NCBI GenBank assembly: GCA_013397115.1
Contig: VWZW01002582.1
Span: 124,773-188,772 of the forward strand
DNA length: 64,000 nucleotides
Direction: 5' to 3'
Source of the DNA: Edolisoma coerulescens
Lineage: Eukaryota > Chordata > Aves > Passeriformes > Campephagidae
A program made the position numbers and the translations under genes. Shown one piece after another: positions 1 through 10,980 of the stretch (position 1 is the first letter of the stretch; each line of letters opens with the position of its first letter). The notes beneath the pieces were generated by a model. The model worked only from the letters and a program-made list of their open reading frames with translations, searched no databases and was not told where the DNA came from.

Positions 1-316
1 GAAGGGACCTTAAAAGCTCACCTTGTTCCAACCCCATGCCATGGGTAGGGAAACTTTCCGCTATCCCAGGCTGCTCCAAGCTCTGTTCAGCCTGACCTTG
101 GACACTGCCAGGGATCCAGGGGCAGCCACAGCTTCTCTGGGCACCCTGTGCCAGGGCCTCACTGGCCTCAAAGGGAAGAATTTCTTCCCAATATCCAATC
201 TAATCCTGCCCTCTGTCAGTGGGAAGCCATTCCCCCTTGTCCTGTCACTACAGGCCCTTGTCCAAACTGCCTCTCCAGCTCTCTTGAAGACCCTTTAGGT
301 CCTGGAAGGTGCTACA
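1..316 (-). mobile_element. CR1 LINE 3' fragment, antisense
   Basis: The plus-strand text reads as the reverse complement of a bird CR1 3' region: GAAGGGACCTT, CCTTGTTCCAACCCC, GACACTGCCAGGGATCCAGG, GGCAGCCACAGCTTCTCTGG, GAAGAATTTCTTCCCAATAT, and CCATTCCCCCTTGTCCTGTC in order. The element is therefore inserted on the minus strand, in sense with LHX8, inside the intron after the exon at 1668-1771. It is truncated by the window edge on its 3' side. The open frames across it are relics or shadows, not host genes. Confidence 0.93.
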
Positions 317-1667
317 GAACAAAACATGAAAAAAGCATGGACATACAAGTGCTTTGTGAGGTGCCTAATTCCACGCTGCCGCTCTGACAGCCCACTTATC
401 CTTACAATGTTTCTCTTGTTGGAAGTAAAGTCTTACAGCAGCCTCGAGGATAGGTATAGAGGTGCAACAAGCAGATAGAAAGTATCATTAACTAAAAGAG
501 GTCATAAGAGCTCAAACACCTGCTGAAGTATGTTACAATCTACTTCAAAATGTTACAATCTACTTTAAAATGTTACAATCTACTTTAAACAGGAAAAGAA
601 GGGAGCACGGAAGTTTCAACGACAGCAGCTGGGAAGAAGCCCTGAATACAGTTCCCATCCTAATGGCTGGTCCCATCTCCCTTTCAGCTACTGCTGGGGA
701 AAAAAGTTCCCTTTTGCAGAAGTTCAAGCTCAACGTCCAGAGCCCTTGCCCTGTGCACCTGGTTGGAGTATTGCTAACATGCTTGTTTTGTGTTAACACC
801 ACCTTCTGTCTCCAGTCATGACTATAATAGGAACCCAAGCTTTGAATGACCCCATGCCCTTTTATACAGCACTACTTTAATACCTCAAACGTTATTACAC
901 CCCAACATGAGTTTCTTAACTGCTTTCACTATGAATAAGAGGACAGGCCAACAAAACAGAACTCACACTGTGACCAGAAATTCAAAGACCTGTTAAACCA
1001 AAGGCAAGGATGTACAGCTAGGATTAGGTAGAAAGTCACAGTTCCCTTCTCACTACAGGTTAAAACCTCTAAATCTTGTCTCACTATCACCTCCTTCATT
1101 GGAAGCTAGCCCTATCCTAGTGTTTTTCCCTAAAAAAGTTAATTTAAGTGAAGTGGTTATCCAGAGTTTGAAATAGCTCTGGACTGTCTCAATAGGAGTT
1201 AGCTCTTGTCAAGGCAACAAAAAGACAAGAAGCCTGGAAAGCAGGGGAGATGCAGGCATTACAATTCCAGGTTCCATCCTATTAATGTCTTGAAGTCACA
1301 TACAGTAACTAGTACAACTTTTCACATTACTTAATCTGAAAAATATTTTGTCTTTATTATGTTTAGTGATATAAATGGCTGATTAAATAGACTTCATCAA
1401 GCAATCAAAACAAAACCACCTTTTTGTTTCCACTCTGCAGAATTACCATCTGCCCTCAGGGAAGTAAAGAGCTTGAAGAGTACTATTTCACATTAAACTG
1501 CTGAAACTAACAAACACTTCCAGAAACATGCTGTGTCTTGATAGTTTATGAAATAGTTTAAAGCATTCAAGCTTTTCTTTCCCCCTATATGCATAAAACT
1601 TTCTATTGATTCAACACCCATGTTCTGCATAAACCTGAGCTACACAAGTTTTTAGCACTGTCTCTAC
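317..1667 (-). other. LHX8 intron following the homeodomain-start exon
   Basis: This is AT-rich intronic sequence left of the exon at 1668-1771. I see no exon, no RNA gene and no transposon apart from the CR1 to its left and a short 20-bp tandem repeat at 531-590. The next coding exon, which would encode most of the homeodomain, is not here. Confidence 0.7.
531..590. repeat. three copies of a 20-bp tandem repeat
   Basis: Three consecutive 20-bp units begin TGTTACAATC at 531, 551 and 571. Units 1 and 2 differ by one base and units 2 and 3 by only the last base. The near-identity suggests recent expansion within the LHX8 intron. Each unit contains a TGTTACAA core. Confidence 0.95.
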
Positions 1668-1771
1668 CTGGAGCTGATCTGCTGTGAAGCTGGTCCGAGC
1701 TCTTTTTGCTGGTTTTGGATGATTAACATCTTGTTCTGTTAGTAATGCTCCTTCCACACTAATCCCATTAC
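1668..1771 (-). CDS. LHX8: LHX8 exon: linker and start of homeodomain
   Basis: This 104-bp internal exon encodes the acidic linker after LIM2 (ISVEGALLTEQDVNHPKP) and the N-terminal arm of the homeodomain (KRARTSFTADQLQ). The basic RAR-TSFT arm contacts the DNA minor groove in LIM-homeodomain proteins. The acceptor is a pyrimidine-rich tract ending TTTCAG just right of 1771, and the donor is CAG|GTAGAG at 1667-1666. The first two bases complete a glycine codon split with the exon at 2325-2545, giving ENGNG across the junction. The exon ends in phase 0 after glutamine, where the next exon should begin with the VMQAQF-type continuation of helix 1. That continuation is not in the window. Confidence 0.93.
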
Positions 1772-2324
1772 CTGAAACATTAAAAAGAAAACAACACTGC
1801 CTTCTGAACAGTCACAATGATGTTGTAAGTCAGATTGTCTTCCAACAATAACCAACAGCACCTGGTCAGCTGAATTTCAGCTTATAAAAGCCATATTCTA
1901 TTCAAAGTTAAATTGATCTAGCACCATAACACATTATGCCCTAAACAACTCCCTTGCAAGTGAGGAAAGAAATAAATCTAGCATGATATTTCATCAACAA
2001 GATAGGGTGTTGCTTTCTTTTCCTTAGGATACAAAACAAGTTATACAGACTAAAAAAAAACCCCCCAAAACCAACAAAACAAAAAATAACAACAACAAAA
2101 AAAACCCAAACAAAACAAAAAACCCCACAAAAAACCAACAACAAAAAAAAAACCAAACAAAAAAACCGAACGAAATAATTTCACATTCTTTTGATTCAAG
2201 AATCTGTGCTTCCAGTCTTAGTAAAGCCAGTCAATTATCTCTTAGTAAGGAAAATGAAGTAAACCACAACAATTTAATTAAATCTGAACCACAAACATAG
2301 TTCTTAAAAAAAGCAGTATGTTAC
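1772..2324 (-). other. LHX8 intron with A/C-rich low-complexity tract
   Basis: This 553-bp intron has consensus ends (GTAACA at the 5' end, TTTCAG at the 3' end on the minus strand). Its main content is a tract at about 2052-2180 made almost only of A and C on the plus strand, that is, long T/G-rich runs in the transcript. No coding signal is seen on either strand. Confidence 0.85.
2052..2180. repeat. A/C-rich low-complexity tract
   Basis: The plus strand consists of runs of A broken by short C runs and CAA/ACAAA units, with almost no G or T. On the transcribed strand this is a U-rich/GU tract, located about 150-270 nt downstream of a 5' splice site. Open frames across it (for example a hydrophobic FFVVVIFCF-type peptide on the minus strand) are composition artefacts. 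Confidence 0.9.
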
Positions 2325-2545
2325 CATTTTCAACTTCTCTTTTCAGATTGTCCAACATGCAGTCGTAATGTACTCTACAAAGGACTTTCTCCTCAACTAA
2401 AGCGAACTCCTCTCCAGTTGAAAGCTGTCTTTTGCAGGAGAAGCATGCAAAGCACGCCAAGTGGTACACGTTCCCTTTAGCCCGCCGGACCCAGTCCGTG
2501 GAATGGATGTGCCTCCCGCAGCGGGAGCAGCGAGTGCCGTACCGC
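2325..2545 (-). CDS. LHX8: LHX8 exon: LIM domain 2
   Basis: This 221-bp exon encodes the complete second LIM zinc-binding domain. The ligand pattern is clear: C-x2-C (CSRC), then H-x2-C (HLAC), C-x2-C (CFSC), and a final C-x2-H (CRVH). The segment VYHLACFACFSCKRQLSTGEEF is typical of the LHX6/LHX8 pair; GRHIHSTDWVRRAKG and YDCMLDNLKREVENG favour LHX8. The acceptor is TCGTTGCAG right of 2545 and the donor is AAATG|GTAACA at 2324. The first base completes an arginine codon (AG|G) from exon 3976-4097, giving DYFRRYGT. LIM domains bind LDB1-type cofactors and do not bind DNA. The upstream in-frame extension into the intron is not coding. Confidence 0.95.
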
Positions 2546-3975
2546 CTGCAACGAGAACGGCAACCGGGGGCGCAGTCAGACACCGGCTCGGGCACAGCGA
2601 AGCTCCGGCAGGGTTAGAGGTGACCGGGTCGTGGCAGCGCAGCTGAGACCCACGGCATCACTGCGTTTGCGTTGCAAGAAATGTCGGCAAGTTTGTGTCT
2701 GATAGCTTAAGGCAAGATGCTACTGAAATACAGAGGTTAGTATTTCCATAAGGCAAAGAGCAAAACCGAAGCATTTTAACTGCTACATGAATTCATGGCT
2801 CCTCATCATTCCTTTTATAAAGATAATTACTCTTAAAAGCTGAAAGATGGGAACAGCAGACTGTTCAAAATTCTTCCAATTGTTCAAATGCATTTTACAT
2901 TACTCTAGTGGTAGTCTGAACCATTATATTTAGCTACATCTCCCTTCACTAATCTTTCAGCATCTTCAGCAGAAGGGGGGAAACCTGTATCTTCATAGTT
3001 ATTTCCTCAATTTGCATCACATTATGATTTTAAAATAAACTAAAAAATCTGCAAGTATTCCCAGTATTACAGTAGAAAAATTCTCTTTGAAGAGGAAACT
3101 AGCCACGAAAATATGTTGATTATTTAGATAAGAATTTGTCCTGAAAATGCTTGCAGACCCAAATCTTTTTCAAGTCCCACAAAAATTGGTTTTTCCAGAA
3201 GTTTACAGCAGTCAGCTTGCCCCCTCCCACTCTGTGTCAAACTTGACTAGTTGGATGCAATCTATTCACCGCACTGCTGAGAAGCCCAGAAATAGTTTGG
3301 TCTAGCAATCAAACTAGAGAAGTACTAGCAATCACATCAAAATTAACAGCAACCATTTTTGCTGCTTTCTGGATCAAAGGCTTTGCATCCTGAATACTAC
3401 ATTGCCAACACAAATGGTATTCTTCCTTGCAAGATTAGCCTGTAATCTTGAAAAATGACATTCTAAATCAAATTGATCACAGAAAAGTATAACTGCTGAA
3501 AGCTTCTTTTAAATATCGTGGGATTTATTCTGGGTTGATTTTGCAGCTCCTTGTCATGCCTTAAGCCCCACACTGGTGAAGCGCTACTCCGAACAGATCA
3601 CCTCGATTTTACATTGCGTTCTCAGCCAGCATTACCCAAGGGTGATTCTTTGCACATACGACAGCTTTACAACCATACTGTGGCAGGGACTCTGACTTTT
3701 TTGCCCTCGGTGCACGCACGAGTCAGCGGCGGTGTAAATACAGCAGCTATGCACAACAGCGGAAGGGCAGAGGGGGGACTTAGCAGGCAATCACGTTACA
3801 CAGACTTAGGGTTCCCCAAGTCTCTCCTCTAGAAAAGTCAGAGTTTAAACTGCTGAAAATAAACCTAACAAGTGAAAAAGAAAGAGTGTCAAGTGAATTT
3901 CAGTTGGGGCTGAAGTGAAAGGTAACAAGCAAGTATAACAAGTTATCTGATAAATTATGTTCCTGGATAATATAC
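2546..3975 (-). other. LHX8 intron between LIM1 and LIM2 exons
   Basis: This 1430-bp intron is bounded by GTATAT and TTGCAG on the minus strand. The last 100 nt before LIM2 are GC-rich and the remainder is AT-rich. I see no repeat or exon in it. The open frame at 3551-3832 on the plus strand has no recognisable protein and is probably chance. Confidence 0.85.
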
Positions 3976-4097
3976 CTGAAATAATCAAGTTTGCAGAATA
4001 TATCTTTATCTTTGATGTAGCAGCTGGTGTGCCTTCCCAGGGACGTTCTGCAAACACTGCATGAGAGGCAGCGCACATGCCAGCAGAGGTCATTTAC
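3976..4097 (-). CDS. LHX8: LHX8 exon: second half of LIM domain 1
   Basis: This 122-bp exon starts in phase 0 with VNDLCWHVRC and ends with the first two bases of arginine after KLDYF. It carries the central ligands of LIM1 (H-x2-C-x2-C-x2-C in WHVRCLSCSVC) and the final pair (C-x2-D in FCKLDYF), which together with the CSSC on the preceding exon complete both zinc sites. The acceptor GGGTTTTTGCAG precedes 4097 and the donor is TTTCAG|GTATAT at 3975. The TSLGRHTSCYIKDKDIFCKLD core is as I remember it for LHX8. No disrupted residue is visible. Confidence 0.95.
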
Positions 4098-6864
4098 CTG
4101 CAAAAACCCAACAGAAAAATACCCCTCAATACTTGTACTACCAATACTACATTTTATATTTACAAACTCTGTTTTTTTTCAGACTAGGTCAAAAGCGTTA
4201 TGCATCCTGATTCACAGAAAACTTTTCTTGAATGCAATGTTTTCCCTATAGAACTGCATCCATATTGAAGGTTAACTAATTTGATGCATGTCTTCAGAAC
4301 AAGCTTTCATGGGTTTGTAACTAAAAGCAGGAGGAGAAGCAGCAAGAGATACAAGTTCCATGCAGATACTTGTGCCCAGTTCTGTTCTCACAGCGTTAGA
4401 GAGCAAGTTTTGCCCTTATGTGACCTTGGGAAGGCAGCTAACTTACACACTTCTATTTCCTAGTCTGCATAAATTCCTGTCTAACAAAACACAAACGTTG
4501 CAAAGTTATTTAAAATTTTAAAACATGAGTACTGAAGGGGAAAAAAAAGTCTGTCAAATAGAAACAAGCCGTTAACCACACCTCCACTTACCATGTTTTC
4601 ATTAAAGCAAAATTGGTGAATGGCATCTGAGTTTCAAAACAGCAGCAGGTGTTTTAATAGCAAATTCGATATTTCTTTAGTATGCCCATAGCAAAACTAA
4701 ATGTAGTCATGGAATGCAGAAGAAATAAGCATTTTTGAAAACTTACATATCATTTTGGGGCATATAAAATAAATAAAATGAGAGCGATTATTTTAGTTTC
4801 TGCTTTCCTATAAAAGGAACTCTTAACTGTGCAGACATTGTGTATCACCTAAAAAAATAATTTGACAAACCAAGACTCCCAGTGACCACAAAAATTAAGT
4901 AATGACCCTCTGGATAATCCCATGCTGTAGAGGAGGAATTCTGTAAACCAAACAATGATTAAGTTTAGATTCTTTTTTTTTTCCACTGAGCCAATTTCTC
5001 AGCTCATACCAAACAGCACGTGTATGACCTATGGCAAAGCAGATTTGAGGTAATTCAGGGATATGCCTTTCATCAGAGCATGGCCATACAAACCACGGTG
5101 AAAGCAAGGCACAGACTCCAACATTCATTCTGGAATCACTCGTTTCAGTCATTCTTCAGGCTGTAATATTGCAGTTTGCCCAATGCTTTCCTAACCCTTA
5201 TCCTTATTGGCAGCCACCTTCCCACATGCTGACAAGTTTACACCCCAATATATGAAACTGTTGATAGCAGTTGTTAGCTGTTACCAAACTCACCCTCCCA
5301 ACAATCTCTCAGAAGGGCCGCAGAGCAGAGGGACAGCGCTGAGCCAGACTGAGCCTGCCCTGCAACCAGTCCTGCCGTGCCAAGGCTCCCTGGGCCTCCC
5401 CAGGTCTGCACCAAGCCCCGGCACAGGCAAGAGAAGCCCACGCAGCTCTGCACAACGTGAGCTGACATCCCAGCCACTCAGAGCCCACTGCCACTTCTTC
5501 AGAGACCAACGCTCTTCCAAAGAGCAGGACACCAGCAGCTTCCGCAGTTGTCCGTTTGATGCCATTTCTCCGTGTTCCTACTTGTCAATTGACGGGGCTG
5601 AAGTTGGAAGCTGTGCTACTGCTGGACAGTAGCATACCGGCATTGATTCCTCTCTGCCTACACCAGAAGCAGTAACAGCTGATTTAAACTCAAGGCTAAA
5701 TAATTCAGAGGTCTTTTGCTCCAAGTCCCGTTATCCTGGTTGTTCAGACAGGAGACAGCAGTGATCAGTAAACGATAAATGAGCTGCCAAAATGCCACGG
5801 GAGTTCCCAGAACTGAAAAAGAGTTCAAGTCAGCTCTGTTCCTTGTCCACCCGCCCGTTCTGCGCCAGCCCAGGCTACTGCAAGGGGACGAGGTCACCCG
5901 GACCAGGGACGCGTGGCAGCTCCTGCACCGACCTTATTTTAAGTGAACACTAGCCCCCGCAGACATTTTCCTTGGACCTCTCCACCTCAACCAAGACCTA
6001 AGCGGATGATCTAATAACACCACAGATATGCTTCCAGGGGTGTCACCCGCTGTCACTTCGCAAGTATACAACAACTTTGTTTAAGGCTGATGGAATCAAC
6101 CGACTTCTGCCATGATCGTTACTCTCACTTTTGAAAGGAAAGACGGCAAAATCTGACCCAGAATAATTTTAACAGCTATAATACAAAAGGCAAATAAACT
6201 CCCCCCCTCCTCCCCCGCAGTAACACTTCATGTTTAAAGCTACTTGGTTTGTTTTTAAATTATCTTACTCGGTCCTGATTGCTAAGGCAAGAGAACTGCT
6301 CCGCACGCGCACAGCTCGTTTCCTTCAAATATGTTAGTTGACCACCTTTTGCAGGAATAATTTATTTCCACATTTCTCAAGAGGCACTTTTGGCTTTGAG
6401 ATGCACAACGTTCCCCCCAGACCTACTTCAGCACAATGCAGGTCGCGCCGCCGCCGTCTGACCGAGAGCGCGCGGGAGCCGCCGCGGTCGGGACCGCCCG
6501 TTCCCCTTTCCTTCCCCGCTTCTCGCGGCCCGTCAGGAACACGCAGCGCAGCGCCAGCAGCGTCACCCGAAACACCGACAGCAGCTAGGGCTCCCTCTCT
6601 GGCCCGAACACCGCGAACAAGCGCGCTGGGACTCCGCACTCCCGTGTCCGCGGCAGCTCCGCGTCACCCGGGGAGGGGAGGGCTGAGCCGTAGCGATGAG
6701 GCGACCCGGAGGGCTGTACTCTCGGAGCCCACCGGGCCCGGTTCCCCGAGGCTCTCCGGGCACTGCCGGTGGCTCAGGCAGGCTCTCCCTAAGCGGGCCG
6801 CCCTCCGACGCCGGTAGTGGGGAGAGTCGCCAGACGAAGGGGACTCCGGGTCGGGCGCCCTTAC
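4098..6864 (-). other. LHX8 intron splitting LIM domain 1
   Basis: This 2767-bp intron lies between VDKYLLK and VNDLCWH. Its right end (from about 6390) is part of the CpG island covering the upstream exon. A moderately GC-rich patch at about 5290-5640 contains an open frame of 141 codons with no recognisable product. No transposon was identified. Confidence 0.85.
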
Positions 6865-7208
6865 CTTGAGCAGGTACTTATCCACGATCTCCAGGCCGCA
6901 GCTGCTGCACACGCACTTGCCGGGGGCGCAGCCCGAGCCTGAGGCCATGGACCGCGGCGATGAGGAGGGCGACAGCGCAGCGGAGGAAGAGCAGGAGTCC
7001 TCGTCAGCTGCTGCAGGGCTGGCCTGAGGGAGCGCGGGGAGAGGGCGGTCAGCGCCCGACCGCACCCAGGAGCCCCGCGCCGGGGCCCGGTCTGGCCCAC
7101 CGACACCTGTGGGTCCCGCCGGGACGCTGGCGGTGGCCGCGGGACCCGGCGAGAGCGCCACGCCCGGGGCCACCAGACCCGACGAGCCTCACCAGGCGCC
7201 CGAGCCGC
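6390..7208. promoter_or_regulatory. CpG island over LHX8 leader/LIM1 exon
   Basis: The sequence is dense in CG dinucleotides (for example GGTCGCGCCGCCGCCGTC at about 6441) from about 6390 up to the N gap, and it contains the exon at 6865-7007. CpG islands over early exons are usual in developmental homeobox genes. The island probably continues into the gap. GC-rich open frames in all six frames here are shadows. Confidence 0.85.
6865..7007 (-). CDS. LHX8: LHX8 exon: serine-rich leader and start of LIM domain 1
   Basis: This exon encodes an acidic/serine stretch (ADEDSCSSSAALSPSSSPRS), then MASGSGCAPGKCVCSSCGLEIVDKYLLK, which supplies the first C-x2-C ligand pair of LIM1. The donor is AAG|GTAAGG at 6864, phase 0. 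The 5' boundary is ambiguous by one codon, because acceptors at CTGCAG|CAG (start 7010) and CAGCAG|CT (start 7007) are both possible. The methionine at 6948 could serve as an internal start, but the serine stretch before it is conserved in mammalian LHX8 as I recall, so this is treated as an internal exon. It sits in a CpG island, and only about 200 bp of intron separates it from the assembly gap. Confidence 0.88.
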
Positions 7209-7600
7209 NNNNNNNNNNNNNNNNNNNNNNNNNNNNNNNNNNNNNNNNNNNNNNNNNNNNNNNNNNNNNNNNNNNNNNNNNNNNNNNNNNNNNNNNNNNN
7301 NNNNNNNNNNNNNNNNNNNNNNNNNNNNNNNNNNNNNNNNNNNNNNNNNNNNNNNNNNNNNNNNNNNNNNNNNNNNNNNNNNNNNNNNNNNNNNNNNNNN
7401 NNNNNNNNNNNNNNNNNNNNNNNNNNNNNNNNNNNNNNNNNNNNNNNNNNNNNNNNNNNNNNNNNNNNNNNNNNNNNNNNNNNNNNNNNNNNNNNNNNNN
7501 NNNNNNNNNNNNNNNNNNNNNNNNNNNNNNNNNNNNNNNNNNNNNNNNNNNNNNNNNNNNNNNNNNNNNNNNNNNNNNNNNNNNNNNNNNNNNNNNNNNN
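7209..7600. other. assembly gap (392 Ns)
   Basis: This is an unresolved run of 392 Ns flanked by GC-rich sequence on its left side. It lies immediately upstream of the intron that precedes the serine-rich LHX8 exon, so it is the likely position of the missing exon for the N-terminal segment. The real gap size may differ from the N count. Confidence 0.99.
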
Positions 7601-8439
7601 CCCCTCACTTGTCTTTATCTTTTGCCACAGCTTCCCCCCGCCACCCCAGCCTAAGCACATATTCCAGTTACATCTCCCCATGAGCGAAGAAAACAAACAC
7701 GGAGGAAAGCGAGAGTCCGTATGACGGGAGCGACTTTCCCACACTCCTGAATCCCAAAGCCCAAGCGAATTCCTGTAGCTCAAACTCACAGCTCCTACAC
7801 CCATCTCACTACCTCACCTCCGAAATCCAGTAATAAAACCTTCCTCATTTACCTAAAATAGAAGGACCTGAGCTGCGAAAACGTTCCTGCGGCTCTGAGC
7901 TCCCACAGGTGTTGCTGATTAACACGGGTGTCCCGGTGGCGCCGGGAGCAGAGAGCGCGGAGCCTGGCTGCCCCTCACTACCTGCAGAACCAGCTGGCGT
8001 CCCTCCGCGGAGAGGCTGTGGATTACGGGCACCCTTTCTCCACGATCACAAATCTTGTCCGCAGAGTCCCCTCACACCAAACACTGATGGTGCTCTCGGG
8101 ACATTAGAGGAGAATAAAGTAGCATCTTGTCCTTCGCAGGTGAGGTAAATAACCGGGTGTCTGCTTCTTAGCACGTATTTAACCTGCCAGCTGCTTTTAA
8201 TTAAACTTGTCGTTTAGTTTCCATCTTTCCCCTCACCTCTGTGGTTCAGCTTCGTTTCACCATGGATGCAGGACGTGTTATTTAGCCTCAATAAAGCGAT
8301 CTGAGAGAATCGCCCCTACGTTTACAAACATGATGGATTTGATAAAAGGGAATTCTGCTTTTGAGGAGCTGTGTGAAAGGAGAAGCCCCCTATTGTTCTC
8401 CCTCTAAAAAAGATCGTTGTTTCAAATCCCCGGCCCTGA

Positions 8440-9880
8440 TCTTGCGGAACCGTAACTGAACCGGATCCCGGTAAAGCGGGGACGTCCCGTCAATCACCCG
8501 TTTGTCCAGCGGTTTCAACCGATCTAACCCTGGGCAGAATGTCGCTGACATCCAGTCGCGATGTCCCTGACATCACAGCCTCAGCGAGGCAAGCGGGGCT
8601 TTGGGGTTTGCGGTAGCCGTAACGTGGCTCGGCGCAGCGCGACCGACGCCCGGCTCGGCGTCCAGAGCCCGGAGCGGCGGCAGGGAACACGGACAAAGCC
8701 GGCCCCCGGGAGACCCGGCCCAGCCCCGGCCAAGCCATGCTGGCCCGGAGCCGGTTTTCTGTCGTCTCCCCCGAGGGCCCGGGGTATGCTTCCGTAACCC
8801 CGGGCCCAAATGCGGCCCCCGACCCGGCCCGACCACCCGCCCCGCAGGCGACGGGCTGCTGTCCCACAGAGCGTCCGGTAACCGCACCTCGCCCCCGCGC
8901 TCTAGGCCGACCCCCCCCGGCAGAAGGATTCCCCCTTTGGGCTCTGCTCCCTATCCGCAACGGTGCAGGTCGGGGCGCCAGCGGCCGAGTGCTCGGGCGG
9001 CCCCGTGGGTCGCGGCGGGGCGGAGCGCAGTGTCCGGCTCCGAGCAGGACCGGCGCGGATCCTGCCGAGCCCCCATCCTGCCCTCCGCGCGGATCTCCCT
9101 ATCCGTGACTGACAGAGGCACGACAGCACTACTGTCGTCTGTCGCAGGCGGCAAGACAGAAAATGAGCACCTGGCGGGGGGCTCCGAGGGATGCGTTGCG
9201 GTGGGGCCGGGCCACCGTGATCAGAGCCCGTGGTGAGCCCGGGCGCGGGGGATCGGGCACGGCCGGGAGCAGCGTCGAGGCTGTTGCTCGTTGGTCCTTT
9301 TCCTGCGCCTTCAACGAGTTAATTAATGAGGTTGGTGCGGGCTCCGAGGAGGGCTGCGGGTTAGATTTCTATGAAATAACCCCCTTCCTATGCGCCTTTT
9401 CTCTCTGGAAATACAGCGGTAGGAGTCAACAAAGTCAATCAGTGCGTTGTTTCCCGCGGTGATCGTGAGATTACGAGCAGCGGTAATTCATACTGCGGTG
9501 TTGGAGGAAAACTAGCGTGCGGGAGGTCTCCGTGTTTCGTACCGTGTCCGGAGCCGGCTCCACCAGGTGACGAGCGGGCGCGGCTGCACTGGCCGCCCCG
9601 GTCTCTCCGCCCGCCCCAAGGCTTCGGAGCAGCCCCGCGCAGTGCGAGGGTCTCAGCGGAGGCGGGGCGGGGGACGCGCTGCGGGGGTGCGGTGCTTGGC
9701 GGGGCTCAGCCAGGGCCCCTCCGATGGCTGCGCGGAGCCGAAGGCTGGGTCGGCCGCCCCGGGGCGCGGGAGGTGCGGGAATTCAGGAGGAAAACGCGCC
9801 CAGAAAACAGTCCGTCAGCAGATCCGGGTTACTGCTATGGCCAGAGGGGCTTCGCGAGAGGTGAGCGGTTTTGCCGAGCT
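8440..9880. promoter_or_regulatory. CpG island cluster upstream of the LHX8 LIM exons (1)
   Basis: CG-dense sequence runs from about 8440 to 9260 and again from about 9530 to 9880, with an AT-richer interval near 9300-9500 that contains GAGTTAATTAATGAGG, a homeodomain-type TTAATTAA core. Plus-strand donor-like sequences occur at 8140 (GCAG|GTGAGG) and 9861 (GAGAG|GTGAGC), which would suit a divergent transcript. No protein product can be supported, because open frames here are long only through GC bias. Confidence 0.75.
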
Positions 9881-10189
9881 AATTGGAGAGAGGCGTTATT
9901 TCTGAGAAGCTGTCAGAAACTCGATAACGTGGACAGGGTGGACGTGGGAAGGGTATGGGATCCGGGATACACTCGTGCTTGGCCCGTGGACCTTTATCAC
10001 CCATCTCTCCGCAGTCCAGTCTAAACTTCATTGCTTAAATTATACTCTCTCGATATTTAGCGAATATTCCCTGCATGGTTTACTGAAGAGATGAAAAGGG
10101 GCGGACACGCAGGCTCTAGACAATTCCCGACTCTTGCGCACCCTGCTCTCCCACTGCCGTCTCTGTGCACACCGGAAGGATGTGTCCCC

Positions 10190-10980
10190 TTTTGGGGCGC
10201 TGGGTAGGACCCCGCGGCGGGTCATCGCGGTCTCGGCAGAGAGAGACGGAAGGGAAGGGGAACCTGCCGGGGGCGGGCAGAGTGGCCCTGGCCTGATCTT
10301 GCTGAGGCTGAGAACGGAGAAGAGCGGGGGACTCCGGCGGGACCCTCCGACCGTGACTACATCTGGTTCTGATTCCTCTCTCTCAAGAGTAATGCCAGGA
10401 CGTGTGTCGGTGGGAACGCTGACCAGTTACACATAGGAGAGATCTCTTAAATACCTGGTGATACGACACAGCACAAAGAAAATACTGAACGCGGAGAATT
10501 AGGGCCATTTTAACGAGAGGGTGTAGGCATACGGACTCCTTCATCAGAGACTGCACCGTGCTGCAAGCGCATGCGGCTGGGTGCTTCTCTCTGGAGTCTT
10601 CTGCAGCGACACCGGTTCTCCCGTTAAAAAAAGTTCTGTAAGAAATTAATACCGCCACTGTGGTCAGCTTACGAAAAACGGGCACCGATACCAGGGCCGC
10701 GGTGAGCCGGGTGCACACCCCCGACCGGTCCCGCTGGGCATGGCGCTGCCGGTGCCCGAGTGGCGCATCCCAGCGCCCGCCCGCCGGGTCCCTCCGAGCT
10801 GCCGGCGGGACAGGCGCGGGGCTGCGGTGCGTGGCAGGGCTGTGGGGACCGTGGGGACGCTCCGTCCCCTCAGCGGAGGGCCACCCCATGTCCCCCCAGC
10901 AGCTGCTGGCAGGAGAGCTCGGAGAGGCGGGACGGCTCGGAGAGGGAAGCCCGACACCCGTGCGGGACAAGGTTCACTTC
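10190..10980. promoter_or_regulatory. CpG islands upstream of LHX8 (2)
   Basis: Two short CG-rich blocks (about 10190-10350 and 10680-10980) are separated by ordinary sequence. Overlapping open frames up to 195 codons exist on both strands but resemble no protein I know and have the P/R/G/A composition expected of GC-rich DNA. Confidence 0.65.

Noticed and set aside
23..387. Open frames at the left edge on the plus strand
   Set aside because: They read through an antisense CR1 fragment.
6960..7804. Open frames of 139-254 codons across the gap
   Set aside because: They stay open only because Ns are translated as X; no flanking part resembles a protein.
8410..8445. TTTCAAATCCCCGG resembling a tRNA T-arm
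   Set aside because: No matching acceptor, D or anticodon arms can be folded around it and no A-box is visible.
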